Shown: positions 47,974-60,200 of the stretch, one piece after another
How positions within the stretch are numbered: the stretch's first letter is position 1
Layout of the letters: each line of letters starts with the position of its first letter
Assembly: GCF_037975245.1 (NCBI RefSeq)
Contig: NC_092563.1
Span: forward strand, 15,515,094 to 15,579,093
Origin: Apostichopus japonicus
Lineage: Eukaryota > Echinodermata > Holothuroidea > Aspidochirotida > Stichopodidae
Direction of reading: 5' to 3'
Length of the DNA stretch: 64,000 nucleotides
Translations under genes and position numbers: made by a program
The notes under the pieces: generated by a model
Seen by the model: the letters and a program-made list of their open reading frames with translations, nothing else
The model's database searches: none
Told to the model about the DNA's origin: nothing

Positions 47974-48207
47974 TTATCTTGACCCCATCAACTCATCATT
48001 CGCTAGTCTAACTAATCTGATGAAGTCCGCATTGAGGTGACATCTCCAAAATCGTCTGTCTTTGCCCCAGACCTGGGCGGGATAGACTGGACTCGGGATG
48101 CCCTGGAATATCCTAGCAATCGCCCTCCCTGTGAAATCGCGGTCCTGGTGTATACCAATGAAGTTTCTTATGTCGCCTCGAATCCTCCCATCACTGCACT
48201 CCATTTG
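47974..48207 (-). CDS. RECQL4 exon 14: C-terminal domain and stop
   Basis: 77 codons and TAA (47974-47976). Encodes [32 protein letters not shown] and WGKDRRFWR, the C-terminal signature shared by RECQL4 proteins. The acceptor is TTCTTCTAG. Confidence 0.95.
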   Translation of the reverse strand, partial: QMECSDGRIRGDIRNFIGIHQDRDFTGRAIARIFQGIPSPVYPAQVWGKDRRFWRCHLNADFIRLVRLANDELMGSR

Positions 48208-51200
48208 CTAGAAGAAAAAATAGGAAGACGTAAAATACTGTTGTGAAATATCAAACTGGCAGATTTGCTGTTTCAAAGTTAATTATTTGTGATGCTACCA
48301 AGAACTGGCAGAGTAATAAGGTTGGACTCATAACTGAAGTTTGGTATCAAGTCAACAAGTATCAAGTTAACACATAAGTTTGGTATCAAGTCAATGCCCA
48401 TTTGCATATCATCCACCAAAAATGGGGGCGGTAAGAGCTAGTCCTCTCGAGAAGTTTTCAAAGTTGAAAAACTATATTTGGTCATAATAAATATTTCAAG
48501 AATGTCCACTAGCAGCGACCCTTTACGTCTTCTAACATACTTGCATATTTATATGAAGAGAAAAACATAACCTTTTCTCTAATTCCCCATTGATAAAGGA
48601 GAAAAAACACTAACAATTGCTCAGCCCTTATAAGAATCAGTTCTAGAATTGTGAAATATATAAGATGAGGGGGCGCTCTCCACTTTTTTTCGGTCTCTCA
48701 CCTGTAGTGGTAGATTTGACCAATCAGGATACTGCAAATCGTTACTTATATTTCTGTCTGAATTCTCAAAATACTCCCTCAGGATACTCTTCAGTTCCAA
48801 GTTGGGCTTTGATGTTTCGTTGGCATCGCAGTCTATGGCCATTTCTTGTGACAACCTGCAGGAAGACATCCAATCGATTGAAAGTCGATGATGACACCAG
48901 AAATAATGATATTAAATGGTGTTATAATGGTGCACACAGCACCAATTAAAAAACAGTATTCTGGGGATTTAGGTGTGTTTTAATTGTCATAACCTAATCT
49001 TACCTCAATACTCTGTTAAAGAATAGCTAAGGTACTAAAACAATAACCTATTAGGGTATGGCCACCAAAAATCACACCATGCCATACCGGCTGAAATAGG
49101 CATAAGAAAATTCAACTGAAAGTAACAATAAATATACATAATTTTTGGGACACAAACTTTCTTGGATTGAAGGTGTTTAAAACTCTTAATACGAGCCAGC
49201 TAAACGGTTTTAACCCCACAGAACTCGGAGAAATTCCGTACACTCTAATTCGTTTTCAAATAATAAATGCCTCGGTCAGAATGCCAACAAGTTTACGACT
49301 TAAACCACGATACTCCACTAAAAACAGTAACAAAAATGTTGTGGCATGCTTTGTAGGAACACTTTCACCACACAAGCAGGGAATAACTATGTTCAAAGCT
49401 TGCATAGCAATTTGGAAGACTTCAAATATTGTCCCTTATAAAATTTTACTATTCCTGTGTAAAAGAAAAACTGCTATATACATCTTAGGACTTGTACTGC
49501 AATTTGACCATTCTGCATAGCATTTTGCAATGTGATACTGGATAAATTATGCTCTGCACAAGGTCTTTGTTCTGAGAGGGTGGGAGAATTTTCTGGTGCA
49601 ACTCTCAGAGCGGTGTCATATTCGTGATATTATTGACGGCAACTGGTGGCATGTGATGGTGGCATGTGATGGAGGCATGTGATGGAGGCATGTGATGGTG
49701 GCATGTTATGGAGGCATGTGATGGTGGCATTTGATAGAGGCATTTGATCCTGACGAGTGGAGGGTGGGTCAGGTGGATACAGCCCCAGAGTCAAGGTTTA
49801 ATTGAGGGGCCCAGGGAAATATGGGATAATTAATCGTTTCTGCTCAAGAAAGGGGAAAAAAAGACTTCAATGAAGGGGGCCTGTTACCGGTGTTCCCGAC
49901 CTGGCTGTCGAAGCCAGGATCTGAAAGATCCATACTGGCATGCTACCCACCATACCAGCATGCTACCCATCATACCCACGTGTTACCCATCATACCCACA
50001 CGCTACCCATCATACCCACATGCTACCCATCATCCAGAAAATGTTTAAAACACTTTACCCATGCATCGACATGAAGATCTTTCTCAGCTGCCAGAGTTCT
50101 CTTTTAACTTGACCTTCGACCCTATCGCTCAGGAAAGTAATCACGTCGTCCATTTCACCATCAGACAAATCGCCGGGAGATATGAAGTGGAATCCCAAAT
50201 CAGAAAACTCTACCATCACGCCGGTCTTTTGCCAGCCTGTGTAGCGGATAAAATTCTGTCAGTTTATTGCTAGTGTAAAAATCAAGCATTAACACCAATT
50301 AAATGATTTAGCACAGACCAAATGCCATCCGGTCATTAAAGATATTCTTTTCTCAGTGATGTAATGTAGTCTGAGATATGAAACTATCGAGACGAGGTTG
50401 CTTCGGCAAGAGGTGTATGTTTTAATCTATAGGTGAATTTTAAAGCATTACCAGCACAGACACCTCAAAACAAAAGCAAACGTGGTGTAAGGTACATCTG
50501 CAGTTTAATATTACAACTTTAAAACAACACAACCTGTTGACTTCAGCCAGTATTTTGAATGACAGGAATGAATGACTTACACAGCGAAGAAAGGAAGTAA
50601 GTGAAAACCAAGCAAAAGATAAAAAATGATGACATAAATTCTGAATTTCCTTCCAACATGTATTTGGATCTCTTGAGTGAGAGGCTGGCTGGATCTATAA
50701 CATATTTCTGTATTTTTTGAGGATTTTGTTTCGTATTTTAGAAGAGCATATATCATCCTAAATGAAAGAGAAACATTCATGTAACTTCATGTGGATGCTT
50801 ATGACTTCTAGGTCTCATCTAAGGCATATCCCTGGAACTTATAACTATAAATTAATCCTGGTGTTTAAGGTCAAACTGGAAATTACCTCTGCCTAGCTCC
50901 ATTTCCCACTGTAACTGTTTCAGTTCTCTCCTGACCGGGGACAGGTTCCATCCCATGCTGCTGGCCACCTCCACCACCTCAAAGGTTATAGAAGATTCAG
51001 ACTCCATGGCCTTGCCCTTGGTACGTTCCTTCGCGATCGCAGCGGCCACGACGGGGCTCTTCTGGGCCAACTGTCGTAACTGTCTGGGTCCGCCGTAGCA
51101 GTGGATGGTACAGGTCGACCAGGTGTTGGGTAGGACCCGGATCAAACGATTGGGGTGCAGCTCAAGGTAACAGAGTAATGTCTCAATACCTGTGTGATGT

Positions 51201-54200
51201 CAAGAAGAAAAGAAAAAAAAAAACAATGATTTTCTGTAATAAAGGATGCTCAAAGAAGCAACCTGATATTGAATACATCCTCACCCCCCCCCCCATCCCT
51301 CCCTCACTCCCCCACCTAAGTATCAGTCATAATGTTTGATCACTTCCATGGTCATTTCTGCCAAACAACTAAAGACAAAGACATGTCAAAAGCCACACGC
51401 TGAGGGGAGAGGGGAGGGGGAGGGATGCCGTTTCACCTCAGTCTGGCTGCCAAGGACATAATGATGTTGTGCAGTTTCACATCATAGGCACTGCTGGTCC
51501 GTGGGAGGGGGAGGGGAGGGGGGAGGGGGACAGGGAGGGGGACAGGGAGGGGGAGTTGAAGGGATGCTGTATCACTTCAACCAGGCTGCCAAGGAAGTAA
51601 TCATTTTGTGTTCTGCAGTTTCACATCATAGACACTGCTTCATATTGATTCAGCCTTGCTACAAGTTAAGAAGATTTAAAGAGAAGGAGATTAAGGAGAA
51701 GGAGGAGATTAAGGAGAAAGAGTAAGAAGAAGTATAAGAGGAGGAGTTAGCCATTGCTGCAGTTTTCTCTGTTTGACAGTGCTTCAATGGGTAAATCAAT
51801 TATGGTTAGATTCTGTAACATTAACCCCCCCAGCGAAAGATCTCATCAAACTACTTAGGGAAACATTTTTAATGCAAGACCAAATGAACAGATTTTCAAA
51901 GTAAAGAAATGTTTGTAGAAAACTTCATGTAAGAAGAGTAAAAAAATACAAGAAAATTTATGGTGCCAAAATAATGAAGTAAATTTAGAGAAACATACGA
52001 AATAAACTTTATGGCTCTGTAAGCATGGGATCTTTGTTTATTTTTAGGTCAAGACTAACCTTCTTCTTTGATGTCCAGGTCGTTGACGGTGGTCTCTACC
52101 ACGAGGGTGTGTTCGTGACCCTGACACATCCTCTCTCCATCCTCTCTCCCTGTCTCTTCTTCGCTGTTCATCTGAGCAATCTGAAGACATTTACATGGTC
52201 TGAAAATTCGCTGCACCAGTTTTTTTATACTGAACCTGTCCACGGAGTTGGAATAGATATGTTTACGCAGCTCACAGAGGTCACCCCCCTAAATAGGGAG
52301 AAAAATGAGGTAAAACATGTTAATAATAATCAACAGAAACAATAAGTGGGAAATTTGGGAAACAAAAGATTTTGCTAGAATGGGTTTCTATATCAGTGTT
52401 CTCAGGAAACCATAACCTGAGCACTGGTGTACTTGGAATCAATCTCTTAGTTGGGGGGAGGGGGGGGGAGCGGGAATCTGGTTACTATTCACTGGTAGCA
52501 AATGTTATCCTACGCCAGACTCACAATGCAAAATCTTGGCAGGTTGTAAAATACATCAACACACCTGATGTCTGTAGTCTGTAGTGGTGACTATCAGATA
52601 CTGGGATTTTAGGCTGTTATAAATGTTTTTGTAATGCATCACAAATAACGTACTTGAACTATTATCGCAAAGCATAATTGGTTCTCTGTGTTACACATTG
52701 ATAACACCACTGTCATTCTGTCACACGGTTAAATTCCTTACTGGTTGGAATGAGCCGTACAGATTTACAGAGACACATTGTTTTGTCCATCTGTTAAATT
52801 AAACATATTTATTTCCATCGGTACATAAATTATAGATCATATAAAGTAACAATCATAAACACAACTTGACTAACTTGCTATCGGTCTCTTCCGGCCACGT
52901 AAGCTATGCAGAGTCGGCATTTTTTTTGTGCTTGGTCGGTCATTTAAGCACCAGAATGTTAAGTCACCAGATTGAAGTTAGTGTCATGACTCACCTTAGA
53001 ATCCAGGAATAAATGACAGACCGCTTTGTTTCCATCTCGACCTGATCTTCCCACTTCCTGCACGTAGCTCTCAAAGCTCCTAGGCAGACAGAAGTGGATG
53101 ACACCCCTGACGTCTTGCTTGTCCAACCCCATTCCGAATGCCACCGTTGCTACGACGACTCTCAGGTTGCCAGCCATGAATGCGTTTTGTACCTTCCTAC
53201 GGGCCGCACTGCTCATGCCAGCGTGGTAAGCCTCCGCACTGTTTGTTGGAGGCCTTTCATCGGCTGAAAGAGACCCAAGTTATCAGTAGCTGAAATAATC
53301 AATTCTTCCCACCAAAGGTTCACACTGGTATATTTAGTGTTTACATCTTATCGAGGCATTTTGGAAATCTATCGATGTTTGATACTAGTGCTGCAAGTAA
53401 CATACCTATACTCATGCTTAGGGCCTTGTATCCATACTCATGCTTAGGGCCTTGTACCCATACTCAGGGCCTTGTACCCATACTCATACTTAGAGCCTTG
53501 TACCCATACTCAGGGCCTTGTACCTATACTCATGCTTAGGGCCTTGTACCCATACTCATACTTAGGGCCTTGTACCCATACTCATGCTTAGGGCCTTGTA
53601 CCCATACTCATGCTTAGGGCCTTGTACCTATACACATGCTTAGGGCCTTGTACCAATACTCATACTTAGGGCCTTGTACCCATACTCATGCTTAGGGCCT
53701 TGTACCCATACTCATACTTAGGGCCTTGTACCCATACTCATGCTTAGGGCCTTGTACCCATACTCAGGGCCTTGTACCCATACTCATACTTAGGGCCTTG
53801 TACCCATACTCAGGGCCTTGTACCGATACTCATGCTTAGGGCCTTGTACCCATACTCATACTTAGGGCCTTGTACCCATACTCATACTTAGGGCCTTGTA
53901 CCCATACTCATGCTTAGGGCCTTGTACCCAAACTAATACCAAGTAAAGTTTTAATTGTACTTTGAAATCAGGTGTTTACACATGAACTAAACTAATCTAC
54001 AACTCAAGCTGGCACTACCGTGTCAGTTAGCTCCAATAAATTCTGGCTGTAATTTTTCTCGCAGTCTGTTAAAATGACAGTAAAAATAATATCCAACCTT
54101 TTCTATTTCTTTTTCTTGGTTTCTTTTTCTTTCCTTTTTCTTCTGGTACTTTCATCTGTAGGTCTTGAAGACAGGTCCTAATCAGAGATGCTACTTTCTC

Positions 54201-57200
54201 CGTCTGTTCCCTCCGTATACAGTAGATGATGAGTGAGTCGAGATCTGCGTATGTATCACTGCCGAGGAGATCAACCAGGGCCTGGAGAAAAAGACAAAAA
54301 CAATGACATTCCAATAAAAATAATTTAATTAATTATTAAAAATAATTAATCAAAATAATTAATCAAAATAATAATCAAAATAATAATAATAATCAAAAAA
54401 TAATAAAAAAAATCATTAATTATTTAATAATAATGATATTTAGTATTTAAAAATCTGACTAAATCTCCTTTTAGGTTTTCTGGATCAATTTATGTGCCTC
54501 CTTTGCTGTATTGTACAGGCATGTAACCTAATTTAATAACACTGTTGAGATGATGTTTAAGCGTTGTTTGAGGTAACGAGATGGCCGAGAGGGATATTTT
54601 GTGGGGCATTTAATTTAAATGCCAATGAGGATATAAGTTAGAATGTCATTCTCAATATAACATGAGAACGCCAATACACCTCAACACTGTAACTGTGTCA
54701 AAACTCTCTTACTAACATTTATCCGTTATTAAAATCATTCTTTGTAATAAGTATGGAATGTGAAGTGTCATTCTCAAAATTATTTTGAGAACAAAAAAAG
54801 AACTTTTTTTCTGCAAGAGAAACCTTCATAAATAAACGGAAGAATCCAACTGGAGAGAGAGATGGGAGTTGATCCAATATTCCATATACTGTTTATTAAA
54901 AACTTCCATCTCAATATCTTGTGCCTACCTTGAGATATGGTAGATGAAATATTTTACCTAATTTGACTGGCTGAACCCTTCCTTAGTGATCACAGATTGT
55001 GGTCTGTGATGTCATAATGGCAGAGGTTATTCAAAAAGTTTATACTATCCTATTACAATTTTCTGCTTCATTTATCGTTCAAATCTGATGCATTTGGAAT
55101 CTTCCATTAGCTGTCAATGTAATGTGTAAGTACAACTTAATCAAAATGCAACTGTTCTTTGCTTTTGTTTTTATTAGAAATATTATTTTCTGCCGCAGAT
55201 TAAATTATTTAAACGTTATAGAGAAAAACAAAAACATTTATCAGCTCAACTGATATGATCACATCATTCACTCTACTGTTGCCAGATGCATTAAGAAAAC
55301 TAATGACGAAATTAGACAAATTAATTGCTATGCCATAAACTCTTTGTTCAGCAGTCAAATTCACTCTATGGATTATCCCTATAATATCTCACAGGAGGAC
55401 CCAGACTGCCTCCTGGTCAACCGGCTTACTGACTGCAATTGTATCTGGCCACATAGATTAATCTCATGGGACAAATCACTTTGATATGGGAAATCTTTAA
55501 GAAAATATCCACTGCAAAATTGATTCCAATCAAAGATAGAATGAGACTCCTGTTCTTGAATGATAACAAAGCTGTTAGAAATATTCTCATGCATAAAAGA
55601 CTGACGGCAGAGGTATTAAAAACCTTGAGAAGAGCAAGTTTTAGTTGGCTAGAATGGGATTTGAACCAGTAGCTTCAGGAATGCAACTCCTGTACCCTAC
55701 CATTGGGGGCCATCTAGCCTCAGTGTTTGGGGCCCATCTAAAATCACCCAAAAAAATTCATGTAGTTATTTTTGTCATAAATTTTTTTTCCCGCTTAACT
55801 TACCCTTTCCTTGTCCACATCTCGAGATACACACAGCACTAAGTTGGAGGGCATAGACGGACCCCTGACCACTGAGCCAGGGATACCACCGATCCCAAAA
55901 TGCTCAACCACATTCCTGGCTGTGCTCTTAGTGGCCGTAGCTGTCAATCCCAAAATGCACCTCACTCCAAATTGTTCCCGCAACACCTGAAAGGAAAACA
56001 GTTTTATCCCAGAACTCTTTTGAGTTTTGTAAAAATTAAAACAGAATACACAGTTTCAATAATAATAACTGAAAGGTTTATTAGACACAGGAACTTCTAT
56101 CTATATTCTTTGTATACCCACCCCCCCCCACTCCCATCCCTGCAACCTATCCCCCAAACTAGGCTTTACATTAGTTGGAATAAAAGAGCACAGGAATAAA
56201 AGAGCAAGCTATCCTAAAACGCAAAACACTAATATCAAGCAACTTGCACATTGTTCTTTTTTCTTTTTTCTTGCAATGCAGTTGGAGATGCGCTTGTTCC
56301 AATTTTGAGGTTTGATTCTACAATGTTTAATTCTCTTTGTAAATATCTGGCTGTGTCAGTACAAATGCCACCAGCTTTTGACCTTTCACCTCAGGCTGAA
56401 GTGTAACAATCCATACTTCGATAAACCTTCCATAATACCCTGGATCTCATGATACCCTGTACGACCATACCTTACAGAGCATCAGGTAAGATGGTCTGAA
56501 GTTGTGACTCCACTCAGAGAGGCAGTGAGCTTCATCGATGCAAGCGAAGGCCACCGGAGGCATCGTGGAAGAGTTCAGTAAGATTCTCCCCCCGCTGCAT
56601 ACCAGAGCTTCGGGGGACAAGAGCAGGACGTCTACCCGTCCCTCCGATACTTCGGTCATCACCTTGTCCCGCTGGGTCTTGGTCAGGTGACTGTGAATAC
56701 GGGCACCTCGTAGGCACCCCGGTAGACCCTCGATCTGATCCTCCATGAGGGACACCAGGGGCGAGATGACCAGGGTGATACAAGGGGAACGCTGAGCGTA
56801 CATGAAGGCGGGCAACTGGTAGCAGAGGGATTTACCGGACCCTGTCGAAAGGATGAGGAGGGTTGAAAGACCTGAGAAAAGACAAAATGGAAACACAACA
56901 AGGTTTACCAATGTTAGTGCAAGGGAATATAATCAGCACTGAAGAAGGTATAGTGTTGTTCAAAGGTAAACAGAGATCGATTTGTGTGTAGGAATACTAG
57001 TTTATTTGGCAGCCACTTTGTTTCGTCTGTTTAGATGGCGCTATACCACAAAGTATATCTTGATGAGGGTGCATAACAATAATATCAAACCTCGCGCACA
57101 AAGAAACGTCTCATGCCGGTAAACTGACCTAGTTTCGAATGAGGTGTAACAGAAGTGTTAGACACCACCATGGATCCCAGAAACTACACACACAGCTTGC

Positions 57201-60200
57201 TACCGTCGGTATTTAGACACTAGTGTACAGTCAGTACATACAGCTGCAGTCAATACCCACAGCACACTGTACAAACGATACAGTGATGGACATCTCAGGT
57301 CCAGCTAAAGATAACAATGTTTCATTACTGTCTGCATTTTGTGGCGACAAGCAGACGGTAAGTTAACTTTTTCAGAGCGCGGCACGCGGTTTGGGGCGAG
57401 TCTTCAATGCCTTTAAATGAATATTTCATATCGTTCACATATATTCTGAGGGTTTTGAAAGAATTTATTTTTAATAGTACAAGTATGTTTTGTCATGGTG
57501 TTATCTCCTTCCTGGAGTGTGAAGTGGTGTAAGGGCATTCAAAGTATGATATATCTGTTGTAGCATATAACGATATGCTAAAGCATACATATGTAACCTG
57601 CTACACAAACATGCAAATATGATTATATATTGCAGTATTCGTACAAAGAACTTTAGTATTTATTTTATGACAAGCAATGTTCACAATTCTCTAAACATTT
57701 GTGACAAATAAGCATTTCATCAGAATGTTAAATCTTAGATCATGTGTAAAGACATAGTATTGCAGTATTCGTCGTGAAAATGTACCTTTGACTCGTTCAA
57801 CGCAGAACTTGTTAAAAGCTATTTATCTCAACTCGGCAAAACCCAAGCAATGATCCTAGTCACCAGATAAAACCAGAACAAATCTTACCTGATAGAATAT
57901 TCATTACAGCCTGCTGTTGACCTGTTCTAAATGAAGTAAAACCCAGCTTCTTGAGAGCCTTCATAACATCCTGAGGTGGATCTGCAGGAAAACAACACTT
58001 TGTATTAAATGTACTGACAAATGTTAACTTCCACAGAAGAGAAAAAAACCCTCAAAAAACATGGTTAAGTGAGAGATCGAGGGAGAGAATGTGACTGCAT
58101 GTTTCAGTCATTTTAACTTCTTGTATGGAAGTAAACAAAATTCACAGATGGACCACCTTAAACATGGTCGTAGCTTACCCTATGACAGCCTTTAAAGAAG
58201 TTGGTAACGTTTACAATGTCCAAACACCTACCACACAAATCACTGGCACACAAAATATGTTATCAAAAAACAGATGTGTAATACCTCAAGAAATCACTTA
58301 AGAACTATCCTTGTTTGTTTCCTTATACTTGGTGGGCAGGCTGTGGGAGGGTATGGGGGAGGGGGTATGTGGACCAATGTGCTTCTCTCTTTCAGCTCTG
58401 TACTGTATCTTTCCTAAGTCTCAGACTTTGGTTTCATCACAGAGAGAAAGTTAAATCACGTGGGCTGTAAGAGAAAGCTGCCATCATCATCTCCCAATGA
58501 TGCAGTCAACAGCCAGGTGTCAACGAAGGATAGAAGAGTCTCTTCAAAGGCCGTCTCTCTTGGATCTGAACGATGACTTTGAATTGGGCCCGGGGAAGAA
58601 GTTGCTTAGGTGTGGGTTTTGGATGCCGCAGAGTTCGGCAGGGATGAAGATGGGGAGGGGAAGAGAACAGCCAAAAGACGAAGGACACAAACGTCGCCAG
58701 CATCAAGGACACTGCTGCATTCGAGTTTACATTCATATAATAATTCATGTAAATGATACAGGACGGTATAACAGTTAGAGGCTCTGATGTTTTATTGCTA
58801 AGCAAGATGTACTTTATAGGCAGACAGTTTGCTGTTAACATTGAAGCATACGGCCTTCTAAAATGTTACACAGCTACAGTACCAGCAACAGACATTTCGC
58901 AGTAGAAAAGGAATTAACCACTTACAACTAGATAAACTTGGTTCTTTCTTTGTACAAACTCTTTTCAGTGCCAAAGCAAGAAAATGGCCATAATTTAAAC
59001 AGACCAAAGAGAACATCCCCGGCGGATACTTTCAATTCCAAAGTCAGTTTAGCGAACAAAATGAGATCTCTTGGATACTGTACACATTCTGCGGAAGGAA
59101 ACATTTTCTCACCGATCGGCTTCCCATCTGGTCCTGGGGGGTAAAGTGGTTCCATCGCAGGAGGAGGCAACGGTTCATCATAGACCGGGGGTTTGATATT
59201 GTCAACGTTGAAAGATTCCGCTGCTAGGGAATCTGAAGAAAGACAGAGGACTTTTTTACTTAGACCGACCATTTTAAATCTCTGTATAAATATGATTCAC
59301 CAGTATTTACCCACAGATGGAAGCCTGCTTAAACTATCCAAGGTAATGCCCCCCCTTCCCCGCCTCACCCTCAAGGAACTTCTTCCCCAGACATTTAGGA
59401 ATGTTAAACCTAGAGATTAGAAAATCTTTCATTAAAATTTGGTTGTAAAAATGATTGCTGAACTTGATGAAAGACTGCAGCTAATGTTTCTTTATTGGGG
59501 TATGTTCAGGAAATGGATTTAGGGAAATATTCAGAGAATAGGGATATTTTCAGGAATCCTGCATAAAAGGATTTGACCTGCTACATAGATGTTTATAAAT
59601 ATTCCACATTTAAAAAATAAAAAACCTAGGCAAGCAATGGGAAACGACATGTTACTTTAATCCAAACAGGTGAATTGTTTGTGCATAACAATAGTTAAAC
59701 ATTGCCCATCGACTTTCTGAAGAATTTAAGGCAAAACTGATGAAAACCTGGAAATTTGCTTCTAAAAGTTAAGTGAATATATTCCAGTATACTCAAATAT
59801 CCTGATTCATCATGTTATACAATTTATTATGCAAATTATTATGCATGGCCAGTGTCAAGTTTTTGGCTTGAATAATTTTTACTTTGATCATTGTAGTTAA
59901 TTGTTTTAGTAAAACAAATGATGCAAAGAAGTAAGAATAAATCATTGTTTTGTTTATTTGCTTTATTTTTAACCTGTTTCTTTCTTTCTTCTCTCCATCC
60001 TTTGTCTACTAATACCCTTACATCTATCTCTTTGTGTTCACCATGCTCATTACCCTGTCTGTATTCTGTGCGTGTTTTTGTCCCTTCTGTTACTGTTACT
60101 TGTCATTCAGCCTTTGAAGAAGATCCTGCTAGGATTGAAACGTCAGGCCAACTCACTTTTACACATTCTATTACACAGGCTGTTTAGTGGAGAAGCAGTT

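Noticed and set aside
49167-49520. 117-codon plus-strand ORF in a RECQL4 intron
   Set aside because: No domain or homology is recognisable and it is antisense within an intron; treated as chance.
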